Below are positions 9,406 to 19,119 of a DNA stretch of 64,000 nt, piece by piece. How positions within the stretch are numbered: the stretch's first letter is position 1; each line of letters begins with the position of its first letter. Source of the DNA: Amycolatopsis sp. FBCC-B4732 (GTDB lineage Bacteria > Actinomycetota > Actinomycetes > Mycobacteriales > Pseudonocardiaceae); contig NZ_CP095376.1 in the NCBI RefSeq assembly GCF_023008405.1, positions 4,674,001-4,738,000 of the forward strand, written 5' to 3'. The notes beneath the pieces were generated by a model, which saw only the letters and a program-made list of their open reading frames with translations, did not search any database and was not told the DNA's origin. A program made the translations under genes and the position numbers.

Positions 9406-11028
9406 TCAGAGCGCTTTCAGGAACTTCGCCGCCAGGGTGACCGCCGGGCCCGAGTCGTTCGAGTTCTCCAGCACCACCGCGAACGCCACGGTCCCCCGGT
9501 ACCCGACGAACCAGCCGGTCGCGTCGGAGCCGTCGCCGAACTGGGCCGTGCCCGTCTTGCCGAACACCGTTCCCGCGCCCGCCGCGGCTCGGCCCGTTCC
9601 GCTGGTCACCACCGCGCGCATCAGCTTGCGGACCTCGCCGAGCACCGCCGCGGGCGGGGCCGAGTAGCCCTTGACCACCGTGGTCGGGAGGTCGTGCCAC
9701 AGCCTCGGCGTGATCGCCTTGCCCGCCGCCACCGTCGCGGCCATCACCGCGCCGCCGAGGGCGCTGGCCTGGATGCGGCCCTGGCCGAAACCGTCCTCGA
9801 CCTGCTCGTCCTTGCTCGCCGCCGGCTCGACCTTGCCCAGCTCCGTCTTGATGCCGGGGATCTCGTAGTCGGCGTTGAGGCCCAGCTCGTCGGCCGCCTT
9901 CTTCAGCCCGTCCGCCGGGAGCGCCAGCGCGAGCTGCCCGAACGTCGTGTTGCAGGACCGCGCGAACGCCGTCTGCAGGTTCGTCGCGCCCAGCTCGAAG
10001 TCCTCGTTGCGCACCGTGCGCGTGCCGATCGTGGCGACGCCGGGGCAGTCCACCGGCGAGCCCGCGGTGAGCCCGCTCTGCTGGACCGCCGCCACGGACG
10101 TCGCGATCTTGAACGACGAACCGGGTTCGTACAGCCCGCTGAGCGCCTTCGGGGAGTTCCCGGCCGCCGCGTTCTGGGCGACGGCGAGGAGGTCGCCCGA
10201 GCCGGTGTCGAGCGCGACCAGCATGGCCGATCCCGGGTAGCCGTCGACCGCGGCCTGCGCGGAGTTCTGCGCGGCCAGGCTCAAGCTCGACGTCAGGGGC
10301 TTGGACCCGGCATCGGCCGGCTTCCCGAACAGCGTCTCCAGGCTCTTCCCGCCGACGTCGACGCGCTGGACGGCGAACCCGCTGCCCGAAGCGGCCGTGA
10401 CCTGGCCGGCGAGCGCCGACCGCAGCAGCGGCGCCGGGTTGCCCTCGACCGGGCGCAGGCCGCCCGACCCGGCGATGAGCAGCGGCTTGCCCTCGCGGTC
10501 GGCGACCGCGGTGGTGTCGGTCGCGACGGTGCCCACCACCAGCCGCTGGCCCGCCTCCAGCTTCGGGTGCAGCAGCGACGGCGCCCAGTGCACGAGCCAC
10601 TTGCCGCCGGCCAGCCCGAGCTGGAACTGCACGTCGTAGCTCCACAGGCCGCCCTTCAGCGACCACGAGAAGGTGAACGTGCCCCCGGTCGTCTTCGCGC
10701 CGGCCGGCGTCGGCTGCAGCAGGGTCAGCTTGGCGCCGACCGACGTCGGGTTCAGCGTGTTCCGGGCGTCCCGCAGCGCCACCGCGGCCGCCGCGTTGTC
10801 GTCGGTCAGCCGGGCGGCGGCGTCGGGGTTGTTCTCGGTCAGGTCCTGCAGGTACTCGGTGATCGCCGAGTGCGGGTCGAGCGCGCCCGGGTTGTCGACC
10901 GAAGTCGCCCCGGCTTCCGCCGTCGGCGCCGTGTCCCCGCCGTTGAGCACGAAGAACGCCGCCACCACGACCGCGACGACCAGCAGCGCGCCGCCGATCA
11001 GGATCCCGCGTCTCTTGCCAGGACTCAT
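9406..11028 (-). CDS. Class B penicillin-binding transpeptidase
   Basis: A membrane anchor at residues 8-28 is followed by an NTF2-like MecA_N domain (about 45-165) and a dimerisation segment. The transpeptidase domain has all three motifs: SSFK in EPGSSFKIA, SCN in ARSCNTTF, and KTG in FGKTGTAQFG. The 540-residue enzyme cross-links peptidoglycan on the outer face of the membrane and is a beta-lactam target. The MecA_N domain is typical of low-affinity or accessory class B enzymes, so a resistance or non-essential role is possible. The start is ATG 11028. It is not in an operon with ileS; a strong hairpin separates them. Confidence 0.93.
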   Translation of the reverse strand: MSPGKRRGILIGGALLVVAVVVAAFFVLNGGDTAPTAEAGATSVDNPGALDPHSAITEYLQDLTENNPDAAARLTDDNAAAAVALRDARNTLNPTSVGAKLTLLQPTPAGAKTTGGTFTFSWSLKGGLWSYDVQFQLGLAGGKWLVHWAPSLLHPKLEAGQRLVVGTVATDTTAVADREGKPLLIAGSGGLRPVEGNPAPLLRSALAGQVTAASGSGFAVQRVDVGGKSLETLFGKPADAGSKPLTSSLSLAAQNSAQAAVDGYPGSAMLVALDTGSGDLLAVAQNAAAGNSPKALSGLYEPGSSFKIATSVAAVQQSGLTAGSPVDCPGVATIGTRTVRNEDFELGATNLQTAFARSCNTTFGQLALALPADGLKKAADELGLNADYEIPGIKTELGKVEPAASKDEQVEDGFGQGRIQASALGGAVMAATVAAGKAITPRLWHDLPTTVVKGYSAPPAAVLGEVRKLMRAVVTSGTGRAAAGAGTVFGKTGTAQFGDGSDATGWFVGYRGTVAFAVVLENSNDSGPAVTLAAKFLKAL

Positions 11029-11058
11029 CCCGGTTCCCTCCCCCGTGCCCGCCACGAC

Positions 11059-11100
11059 CGTGAGTGGCAAGTCGGGTCAGCACCTTACTTGCCACTCACG
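11059..11100 (-). terminator. Inverted repeat after ileS
   Basis: Perfect 14-bp arms (CGTGAGTGGCAAGT and its complement) flank a 14-nt loop. The element starts 8 bp past the ileS stop and ends 30 bp before the penicillin-binding gene start. It has no T-tract, as is usual in high-GC actinobacteria. Termination is inferred from position. Confidence 0.75.
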
Positions 11101-11107
11101 ATCGGCG

Positions 11108-14100
11108 TCAGGCTTTTGCGACCCCGGCGGTCACCTTCGTGCCGTCGCCGACCGTGCCGGCGAAGCCCTCGCCCACCGGCTCGTAGGCCACCGACGTCGC
11201 CAGCACCTCCGCGGCCAGGAACTCCTCGTACGCCCGGGCGGCCTCGACGACGTCGGCCGGGGCGTCGACGGTCAGCGCGATCCGGTCCGCGACGTCGAGC
11301 CCGGCGTCGCGGCGGGCCTGCTGCACGACCCGGACCAGGTCGCGGGCCACGCCTTCGGCCGCCAGCTCCGGCGTGACCTCGGTGTCGATCAGGACCAGCC
11401 CGGACCCGCCGGGCAGCTCGGCCGCCGCGCCGCCGCTCTTGGCGACCAGCCGGCGCTCGAACTCGCCCTCCTGCAGCGCGATCCCGGCCGCAACGACGGT
11501 GTCGCCCTGCAGCGACCAGTCGCCCGCCTTGACGGCCTTGATCACGGTCTGGACGTCCTTGCCCAGCCGCGGGCCGGCGGCGCGCGCGTTGACCGCGACC
11601 TCGAACCCGCCGTGCGCGGCGACGTCGGTGGTCAGCTCGACCGTCTTGACGTTCACCTCGTCGCGCAGGATGTCCGCGAAGGCCGTCAGCGACTCGGCGT
11701 CCTCGGCCGCCACGACCAGCGACGACAGCGGCAGCCGCACGCGCAGCTTGTTCGCCTTGCGCAGCGACAGCGCCGACGACGCCACCTGCCGCACCCGGTC
11801 CATCGCGGTGACGAGCGCCGCGTCGGCGGGCAGGTCGAGCGCGTTCGGCCAGTCGGTCAGGTGCACCGAGCGGCCGCCGGTCAGGCCGCGCCAGACGACT
11901 TCGGTGGTCAGCGGCAGCAGCGGCGCCGTGACCCGCGAAGTCACTTCGAGCACGGTGTGCAGCGTGTCGATCGCGTCCTGGTCACCGGCCCAGAAGCGGT
12001 CCCGCGAGCGGCGCACGTACCAGTTGGTCAGCACCTCCAGGAAGTCCCGCACGGTCTGGCACGCGCCCGCGACGTCGTAGCTGTCCATCGCGAACTCGAC
12101 GTCGGTGACCAGCTCGTGCGTCTTCGCCAGGACGTACCGGTCGAGCACGTTCGGCGAATCCGTGCGCCACTTGCCTGCCACGCCCTCGGCGTTCGCGTAC
12201 AGCGCGAGGAAGTAGTACGAGTTCCACAGCGGCAGCACGGCCTGGCGGACGGCGTCGCGGATGCCCTTGTCGGTGACGATCAGGTTGCCGCCGCGCAGGA
12301 TCGGGCTCGCCATCAGGTACCAGCGCATGGCGTCGGAGCCGTCGCGCTCGAAGACCTCGTTGACGTCCGGGTAGTTGCGCAGCGACTTCGACATCTTCGC
12401 GCCGTCGGACCCCAGCACGATGCCGTGCGAGACGCAGGCGCGGAACGCCGGCCGGTCGAACAGCGCCGTCGCGAGCACGTGCAGCAGGTAGAACCAGCCG
12501 CGGGTCTGCCCGATGTACTCGACGATGAAGTCGCTCGGGTAGTGGTGCTCGAACCACTCGGCGTTCTCGAACGGGTAGTGCACCTGGGCGTACGGCATCG
12601 AGCCGGAGTCGAACCAGACGTCCAGGACGTCCTCGACGCGGCGCATGGTCGACTTGCCGGTCGGGTCGTCCGGGTTCGGCCGGGTCAGCTCGTCGATGTA
12701 GGGCCGGTGCAGGTTGTCGAGCCGCACGCCGAAGTCCGCCTCCAGCTCGTCGAGCGAGCCGTAGACGTCGGTGCGCGGGTACGCCGGGTCGTCGGACTGC
12801 CACACCGGGATCGGCGTGCCCCAGTAGCGGTTGCGCGAGACCGACCAGTCGCGCGCGTTCTCCAGCCACTTGCCGAACTGGCCGTCCTTGACGTTCTCCG
12901 GGTACCAGGTGATCTGCTGGTTCAGCTCGATCATCCGGTCCTTGAACTGCGTCACCGCGACGAACCACGACGAGACCGCGCGGTAGATCAGCGGGTTGCG
13001 GCAGCGCCAGCAGTGCGGGTACGGGTGGTCGTAGGTCTCGTGGCGCAGCAGCAGCGCGCCCTGCTCGGCCGCGGAACCCGTGCCGTTCTTCAGGTCGCGG
13101 ATGATGTTCGGGTTGGCGTCGAACACCTGCTGGCCGGCGTAGTCCGGCACGGTCGCGTCGAACTTGCCCTGCGCGTCGACCGGTGTCACCGGGGTGATGC
13201 CGGCGGCGTCGGTGACGACCTTGTCCTCTTCACCGTAGGCGGGCGCGATGTGCACGATCCCGGTGCCGTCTTCGGTGGTGACGTAGTCCGCGGGGAGGAC
13301 CCGGTGCGCGTTCTCGGTGCCGGTGAAGTACGGGAACGGCGGCGCGTAGCGGGTGCCGAGCAGCTGCTCGCCGGTGTAGCGCGCGACGACCGGCGGCTCT
13401 TCGCCGAGTTCCCGCGCGTACGCGGCGACGCGCGCTTCGGCGAGCAGGAACCGCTTGCCGTCGCTCTCGACGACGACGTAGTCGACGTCCGGGTGCACCG
13501 CCGTGGCGAGGTTGGACGGCAGCGTCCACGGCGTCGTCGTCCAGATCAGCAGGTAGGTGCCGTCGAGCTCGGTGCCGTTGTCCTGCAGCCGGAAGCCGAC
13601 GGTGACGGCCGGGTCCTGGCGGGTGGCGTAGACGTCGTCGTCCATCCGCAGCTCGTGGTTGGACAGCGGCGTCTCGTCGCGCCAGCAGTACGGCAGGACG
13701 CGGTAGCCCTCGTAGACGAGTCCCTTGTCCCACAGGCGTTTGAACGCCCACAGCACCGACTCCATGTAGCTGACGTCGAGGGTCTTGTAGTCGTTGTCGA
13801 AGTCGACCCAGCGGGCCTGGCGGGTGACGTAGTCGCGCCACTCGTTCGTGTAGCGCAGGACGGACTCGCGCGAAACCTCGTTGAACTTCGCGATACCCAT
13901 CTCGTCGATCTGGGCCTTCTCGGTGATGCCGAGCTGGCGCATGGCCTCGAGTTCGGCGGGCAGGCCGTGGGTGTCCCAGCCGAACCGGCGCTCGACCTTG
14001 CGGCCCTTCATCGTCTGGTAGCGCGGCACCAGGTCCTTGACGTACCCGGTGAGCAGGTGGCCGTAGTGCGGCAGGCCGTTGGCGAAGGGCGGGCCGTCGT

Positions 14101-14266
14101 AGAAGACGTACTCGTTGTCGCCGCGCTCACCGGCCGGGCGCGCGTCGATGGTCGCCTGGAACGTCCGGTCCGTCTCCCAGTAGGCGAGGACCTGCTTCTC
14201 CAGCTCGGGGAAGGACGGCTGCGACGGGACGCCCGCACCGTCGTTCAGCTGGGCCTGGGGGTACAT
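11108..14266 (-). CDS. ileS: Isoleucyl-tRNA synthetase
   Basis: This 1052-residue class I synthetase charges tRNA-Ile with isoleucine. The HIGH-type motif appears as GLPHYGHLL near residue 65 and the KMSKS motif as [12 protein letters not shown] near residue 620. An editing domain lies between them, and the anticodon-binding domain is C-terminal. Length and layout fit the long actinobacterial/eukaryote-like IleRS, which tends to be less sensitive to mupirocin. The start is ATG 14266 and expression is under the upstream T-box. Together with lspA and the division cluster it keeps the familiar dcw-ileS-lspA neighbourhood, though several unrelated genes lie between. Confidence 0.97.
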   Translation of the reverse strand: MYPQAQLNDGAGVPSQPSFPELEKQVLAYWETDRTFQATIDARPAGERGDNEYVFYDGPPFANGLPHYGHLLTGYVKDLVPRYQTMKGRKVERRFGWDTHGLPAELEAMRQLGITEKAQIDEMGIAKFNEVSRESVLRYTNEWRDYVTRQARWVDFDNDYKTLDVSYMESVLWAFKRLWDKGLVYEGYRVLPYCWRDETPLSNHELRMDDDVYATRQDPAVTVGFRLQDNGTELDGTYLLIWTTTPWTLPSNLATAVHPDVDYVVVESDGKRFLLAEARVAAYARELGEEPPVVARYTGEQLLGTRYAPPFPYFTGTENAHRVLPADYVTTEDGTGIVHIAPAYGEEDKVVTDAAGITPVTPVDAQGKFDATVPDYAGQQVFDANPNIIRDLKNGTGSAAEQGALLLRHETYDHPYPHCWRCRNPLIYRAVSSWFVAVTQFKDRMIELNQQITWYPENVKDGQFGKWLENARDWSVSRNRYWGTPIPVWQSDDPAYPRTDVYGSLDELEADFGVRLDNLHRPYIDELTRPNPDDPTGKSTMRRVEDVLDVWFDSGSMPYAQVHYPFENAEWFEHHYPSDFIVEYIGQTRGWFYLLHVLATALFDRPAFRACVSHGIVLGSDGAKMSKSLRNYPDVNEVFERDGSDAMRWYLMASPILRGGNLIVTDKGIRDAVRQAVLPLWNSYYFLALYANAEGVAGKWRTDSPNVLDRYVLAKTHELVTDVEFAMDSYDVAGACQTVRDFLEVLTNWYVRRSRDRFWAGDQDAIDTLHTVLEVTSRVTAPLLPLTTEVVWRGLTGGRSVHLTDWPNALDLPADAALVTAMDRVRQVASSALSLRKANKLRVRLPLSSLVVAAEDAESLTAFADILRDEVNVKTVELTTDVAAHGGFEVAVNARAAGPRLGKDVQTVIKAVKAGDWSLQGDTVVAAGIALQEGEFERRLVAKSGGAAAELPGGSGLVLIDTEVTPELAAEGVARDLVRVVQQARRDAGLDVADRIALTVDAPADVVEAARAYEEFLAAEVLATSVAYEPVGEGFAGTVGDGTKVTAGVAKA

Positions 14267-14339
14267 CCGGGTGCTCCTCGGTTCGTCGCTCTCGTACGGA
14301 CGACCGGCTCCCGGTCACCCACACGGGGACGAGACGCCT

Positions 14340-14490
14340 TGCGGCGTTCCGCGGTACCACCCCGCTTGCCCGCTCTCGCGGGCCGCTTCGTTCGACGGCT
14401 GTCACGGGCCGCACCCGTCCGGTTCTACTGAGAGCGGTGAAGCTCGGTTCTTCCGGAGGCTCCCCGGTGATGGCCGGATCGGCGCCTTGC
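14340..14490 (-). promoter_or_regulatory. T-box riboswitch for isoleucine (ultrashort stem I)
   Basis: The leader RNA carries the T-box bulge consensus GGGTGGTACCGCGG at 14363-14350. Upstream is a very short stem I whose loop presents an ATC isoleucine codon at 14471-14469 (GGCCATCACCGGGGAGCC), followed by CGGAAGAACC. This layout is that of the actinobacterial translational ileS T-boxes, in which uncharged tRNA-Ile binding frees the ribosome site. TTGCGC and GTTAAC upstream are plausible promoter parts. Confidence 0.93.
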
Positions 14491-14635
14491 TGATACCAGG
14501 TTAACCGCCCCGCGCAACCCGTTGCCACGAGGGGCGCACCGGAAACGAACGCGACCGCCGCCGCGATCCCCCGTTAGCATGACCGCGTGCCGCCGAAGGG
14601 TCCGCGGCCGGAAACCCACGGGGGAACTTTTCACG

Positions 14636-16405
14636 GTGAGCCGCACTTTTCAGGTGGATCTTCGCGGGGTCGTCGACCTCCTCAGCCGCCACCTCTACTC
14701 GAGCCCGCGCGTGTACGTGCGGGAACTGCTGCAGAACGCCGTCGACGCGGTGACCGCGCGCCGGGCGCGGGAACCCGGTGCGCCCGCGGAGATCGCGGTC
14801 GAGGCCGGTGACGGCGTCCTGCGCGTGACCGACACCGGGATCGGCCTGACCGAAGCCCAGGTGCACGAACTGCTCGCGACGATCGGCCGCAGCTCCAAAA
14901 GGGACGAACTGGGCTTCCAGCGGCACGAGTTCCTCGGCCAGTTCGGGATCGGGCTGCTGTCGGCGTTCCTCGTCGCCGACGAGGTGCGCGTCGTGACGCG
15001 GTCGGTGGACGGCGGCCCGGCCGTCGCCTGGACCGGCCGCTCCGACGGCACCTACGCCATCGGGCCGGGCGAACGGGACGAGCCGGGCACCACGGTGACC
15101 CTCGACGCGCGCCCCGGCGCCGAACAGTGGTTCGTCCCCGGGACGGTCGCCGAACTGGCCACGCTGTACGGCTCGATGCTGCCGTTCGGGATCACCGTCG
15201 ACGGCCGGCCGGTCACCACGCCCGTGCCGTGGGCCGCCGACGACCGCGCGCCCAGGCAGCGGCAGGCCGATCTCGTCGGCTACGCGCAGGACACCCTGGG
15301 CTTCACGCCGTTCGACGTCGTCGAACTGGACGTGCCCGCCGCCGGGCTGACCGGCGTGGCGTACGTGCTGCCGTTCCCGGCCAGCCCGGCCGAGCACGGC
15401 GGCCACCGCGTCTACCTCAAGCGGATGCTGCTCGCGGAGAACGCGCCGGGCCTGCTGCCGGACTGGGCGTTCTTCGCCCGCTGCGTCGTCGACGCGGGCG
15501 AGCTGCGGCCGACGGCGAGCCGTGAGGCGCTCTACGACGACGGCCAGCTGGAGTCGGCGCGCGAAGCGCTCGGCGACCGGCTGCGCGGCTGGCTCGCCGG
15601 GCTGGCGCGGACCGCACCCGACCGGCTGAACCGGTTCCTCGGGATCCACCACCTCGGGGTCAAGGCGCTCGCCCTGCACGACGACGAGATGCTGCGGCTG
15701 GTCGAGCAGTGGTGGCCGCTGGAGACCAACGTCGGCCGGATGACGATGGCCGAGTTCCGCGGCCGCTACGGGCTGCTGCGCTACTGCGCCACCGCCGACG
15801 AGTTCCAGCAGCTGGCCGGGGTCGCGGCCGCGCAGGACATCGCCGTGATCAACGGCGGCTACACCTACGACAGCGAGCTGGCCGAGCGGATGCGGGCGCT
15901 CGAACCGGACCTGGTGGTGACCCGGCTCGAGCCGAGCGACCTGACCACCGCGTTCGCCGAGCTGGACAGCGCCACCGCGCTGGCCACCCGGCCGTTCGTC
16001 GCGGCCGCGCAGCGCCACCTCGACCGGCTGGGCTGCGAGGTCGTGCTGCGAGAGTTCCAGCCCTCGAGCCTGCCGGTGCTCTACCTGCTGGACCGGGCCG
16101 CGGCGTTCGCCGGCGAGCTGCGGGCCACCAAGGAGCAGGTCGACGAGCTGTGGGCGGGGGTGCTTTCGGCGTTCGAGAAGCCGGCCGACGACCGCCCGCA
16201 GCTGGTGCTCAACCACCGCAACCCGCTGGTGCGGCGGATCAGCCTGCTGCGGGACGACACGCTGCGCGGGCTGGCCGTCGAGTCGCTCTACGGGCAGGCC
16301 CTGCTCTTCGGCAGGCACCCGATCCGGCCGGCCGACGCCGCGCTGCTGAACCGCTCGTTCCTCGGCCTGCTGGAGCAGGCCGTCCCCGAAGAGGAGACCC
16401 GATGA
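14636..16405 (+). CDS. Hsp90-family ATPase
   Basis: This protein of 589 residues has the GHKL ATPase domain at its N-terminus: VRELLQNAVDAV (residues 28-39), VTDTGIGLTEAQV (64-76) and GQFGIGLLSAFLVAD (101-115). A middle domain follows. It is shorter and much more diverged than canonical HtpG, especially in its C-terminal half, where no clear dimerisation domain is recognised. The start is GTG 14636. Its stop overlaps the next start as ATGA, so it is coupled to a 905-residue TPR protein that could act as partner or co-chaperone. The client is unknown. Calling it a general heat-shock HtpG would go too far. Confidence 0.88.
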   Translation: MSRTFQVDLRGVVDLLSRHLYSSPRVYVRELLQNAVDAVTARRAREPGAPAEIAVEAGDGVLRVTDTGIGLTEAQVHELLATIGRSSKRDELGFQRHEFLGQFGIGLLSAFLVADEVRVVTRSVDGGPAVAWTGRSDGTYAIGPGERDEPGTTVTLDARPGAEQWFVPGTVAELATLYGSMLPFGITVDGRPVTTPVPWAADDRAPRQRQADLVGYAQDTLGFTPFDVVELDVPAAGLTGVAYVLPFPASPAEHGGHRVYLKRMLLAENAPGLLPDWAFFARCVVDAGELRPTASREALYDDGQLESAREALGDRLRGWLAGLARTAPDRLNRFLGIHHLGVKALALHDDEMLRLVEQWWPLETNVGRMTMAEFRGRYGLLRYCATADEFQQLAGVAAAQDIAVINGGYTYDSELAERMRALEPDLVVTRLEPSDLTTAFAELDSATALATRPFVAAAQRHLDRLGCEVVLREFQPSSLPVLYLLDRAAAFAGELRATKEQVDELWAGVLSAFEKPADDRPQLVLNHRNPLVRRISLLRDDTLRGLAVESLYGQALLFGRHPIRPADAALLNRSFLGLLEQAVPEEETR

Positions 16406-19119
16406 CCACCCCCACCGCCGGCGAGCAGGAGGTCTGGGACCGGCTGTGGGCCGCCGAGCGGCTGCCGCGCGGACGCGCCCAGATCGCCGCGCTCGAAGCC
16501 GGGCTCCGGGAAGCCGACGCCCACGGCTCGCCCGAGCTGCGCTTCGGCGCCCGGATCCTGATCACCAGCGCCTACCAGCAGGGCGGCGAGCCGGCGAAGG
16601 CGTTCGTGCCGTTCGCGTGGTGCCTGGCGGTGCACGACCGCGGCGAAGCCGACCCGCGCTGGACCCACGACCTGCACTGGTACTTCAAGTTCATGGCCGG
16701 GTCGATGGCGACCTTCCCGGAGGTGCCGCTCGACCGGACCCGCGCCGTGCTCGACGACATGGAACGCCGCTACCGCGCGGCCGGGTACACGATGAACCCG
16801 GTGCACCAGTACCGCGCGGTGCTCGCGCGGCACGTCGGCGACCGCGAAACGGCCGCCGAGCAATACCGGCTGTGGTCGGCCGCGCCCCGCGGCCAGATGT
16901 CCGACTGCGTCGGCTGCGAGCCGAGCGACAAGGTCGCGCACCTGAACTGGCTCGGCCGGTACGCCGAAGCCGCCCAGGTGGCCGAGCCGGTGCTGGGCGG
17001 GGAGTTCAGCTGCGTCGAGCAGCCGCAGCACATCTTGACCGAGCTGCTGCTCCCCTACGTCCACATCGGACGGTACGACGACGCCGTGCAGGCGCACCGC
17101 CGCGCGTACCGGGCGATGCGGCACGACCCGGCGCAGTTGCAGTCGATCGCCACGCACCTCGCGTTCTGCGCGCTGACCGGGAACCACGCCCGCGGGCTCG
17201 ACCTCGTCGAGCGGCACCTCGGCTGGCTCGAGGCGCCGCCGACGCCGTACGCGGAGCAGGAGTTCGCCGCCGCGGCCGCGCTGAACCTGCGGCTGGTGGC
17301 CGAGGGCGGCCACGGCGACGCGCCGGTGCGCCGCGCCGGGGGCACGACCACGGTGGCCGAGCTGCGCGACGAGCTGGCCGGGCGCGCGCTGGAAATCGCG
17401 GCGCGGTTCGACGCGCGCAACGGCACGGCCGAGCAGGGCGAGCGGGTCCGCGCGGTGCTCGCCGCCGAACCGCTCGTCGAGCACCTGCCGCTGTCCGGGA
17501 CCACCGCACCCGAGCCGGTTCCCGCGCCCGCCCGGGTCTGGCCGGAGTCGCCGGCGGAGCTGGCCGACCTCGGCGAGCGGGAGGCCCGGCTGGGCCGCTC
17601 GCCCGACGACGTCTGGGCCCGCTTCGACGAGGTGTGCCCGGAACCGTCGGGGACGCTGCGGGCCCGGCGGCTGACCGCGGCGGCGGACGCCGAGCTGCCC
17701 GGCGACCTCGAGGCCGCGAGCCACGGTTTCGCGCGGGCGGCCGGGGTGTTCGAGGAAGCCGGCGACGCCGTCGGGGCGGAAGCCGCGCGGGGCAAGGAAA
17801 TCCTGTTCGCGGCGCTGGCCGGGGACCGACCGGGCGCGGCCGAAGAGCTCGAAGCGTCCGCCGCGCGCCTCGCGGCCATCGGCGAGCCCGCCGACCACGC
17901 CCGCGCCCTGCTGCGGGTGGCCGTGCTCCACTTCGCGCGGAACGACTTCGACGCCACCACCGACGTCCTCGACCGGGCCGCCGAACCGGTCCGCGCCACC
18001 CCCGAGCTCGCCGCGGCGTGGCTGCAGCGCCGGGCCCTGGTGCTGGCGAACCAGGGCGACCTGCCGGGCGCGATCGAGCTGGTCGTGGACGCGGCGGAGC
18101 GGTACACGGAGCTGGGTTCGCCCGAACGGGCCGCGAACTCGCGGCTGCTGGGCGTCCAGTTCCGCGCCGGCCTCGGCGACCGGGAGACGGCGTTCGCCGA
18201 GACGACGTCGATCGACCCGGGCACGGACCGGTCCGCGGCGGCGCGCTTGCACCAGCTGCGCGGGCACCTGGCCAACGACCTCGGCCGCCCCGAGGACGCC
18301 GCCGCCGGCTTCCGGGCCGCCGCCGGCGACTTCACCGCGCTCGGCGCCGACGTGGACGCGGCGGTGGCCCGCGTCGAATTCGCGGCCGCGGCCCTGGACG
18401 CCGGCCGTCCGGAAGAGGCGGCCGAAGCGATCGAGGACGCCGAAGCGGTCCTGGAGCGGGCGGGCGCGGACCACGAGCTGGCGCGCGGCCGGTACCTGCT
18501 GGCGAAGGCGTGCCAGGAGCTGGACCGCGAGGTCCAGGCGGCGGAGCTGTTCGCCGTGTCCGCCGGGCACTTCGCGGCGATGGGGAACGAGGCCGCGGCG
18601 GGGCAGGCGACGGAGTCCCGCGCCGAGGTCCTCGACCGGCTGGACCGCGACGCCGAAGCGGCGGCCGACTTCACCACCGCGGCTTCGTACTTCCACACGG
18701 CCGGGCTGCCGGCCGAGGAACTGCGCAACCGCCGTCGCGCGGCGCTGTCGTGGCTGTGGGCCGGCGAACCCGCGAGTGCGGAGGAAGCGCTGGCGGTGGC
18801 CGACGCGGTGACGGGCGAAGGACCGCAGTTCGAGTGGGAAAGCGCGCTGGCGGCTTACGACGGCGCCCGGCTGCTGGCCAACCTGGAGCGTCCGGCGGAG
18901 GCGCTTCCCCGCGCCACGGCGGCGGCGGAAGCCCTGCGGGCCATGGAAGCCGAGGGCCCGGCGGTGGCCGCGGACGTCCTCAGTGGACGGTTGTGGCGCG
19001 ACCTCGGGAAGGTGGCGGAGGCCCGGGAGGTGCTGACCGCGGCGTTGTCGCGGCTGCCGGAAGAGGCGGCCGGGCAGCGCGCGGACATCGAGGCGCTGCT
19101 GGCGGAACTCGAGGGTTAA
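16402..19119 (+). CDS. Tetratricopeptide-repeat protein coupled to the Hsp90-like gene
   Basis: This large soluble protein of 905 residues consists of Ala/Glu-rich helical pairs throughout, as in TPR arrays; repeats are clearest from about residue 440 onwards (AAWLQRRALVLANQGDLPGA, EDAAAGFRAAAGDFTALG). No catalytic motif or membrane segment was seen. It has a Cys-containing stretch (QMSDCVGCEPSDK) near residue 168. The start ATG 16402 overlaps the stop of the Hsp90-like gene, so the two are expressed together and probably interact. In eukaryotes Hsp90 recruits TPR co-chaperones; here that is only an analogy. The gene ends in a 4-bp TTAA overlap with the convergent transporter. Confidence 0.85.
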   Translation: MTTPTAGEQEVWDRLWAAERLPRGRAQIAALEAGLREADAHGSPELRFGARILITSAYQQGGEPAKAFVPFAWCLAVHDRGEADPRWTHDLHWYFKFMAGSMATFPEVPLDRTRAVLDDMERRYRAAGYTMNPVHQYRAVLARHVGDRETAAEQYRLWSAAPRGQMSDCVGCEPSDKVAHLNWLGRYAEAAQVAEPVLGGEFSCVEQPQHILTELLLPYVHIGRYDDAVQAHRRAYRAMRHDPAQLQSIATHLAFCALTGNHARGLDLVERHLGWLEAPPTPYAEQEFAAAAALNLRLVAEGGHGDAPVRRAGGTTTVAELRDELAGRALEIAARFDARNGTAEQGERVRAVLAAEPLVEHLPLSGTTAPEPVPAPARVWPESPAELADLGEREARLGRSPDDVWARFDEVCPEPSGTLRARRLTAAADAELPGDLEAASHGFARAAGVFEEAGDAVGAEAARGKEILFAALAGDRPGAAEELEASAARLAAIGEPADHARALLRVAVLHFARNDFDATTDVLDRAAEPVRATPELAAAWLQRRALVLANQGDLPGAIELVVDAAERYTELGSPERAANSRLLGVQFRAGLGDRETAFAETTSIDPGTDRSAAARLHQLRGHLANDLGRPEDAAAGFRAAAGDFTALGADVDAAVARVEFAAAALDAGRPEEAAEAIEDAEAVLERAGADHELARGRYLLAKACQELDREVQAAELFAVSAGHFAAMGNEAAAGQATESRAEVLDRLDRDAEAAADFTTAASYFHTAGLPAEELRNRRRAALSWLWAGEPASAEEALAVADAVTGEGPQFEWESALAAYDGARLLANLERPAEALPRATAAAEALRAMEAEGPAVAADVLSGRLWRDLGKVAEAREVLTAALSRLPEEAAGQRADIEALLAELEG

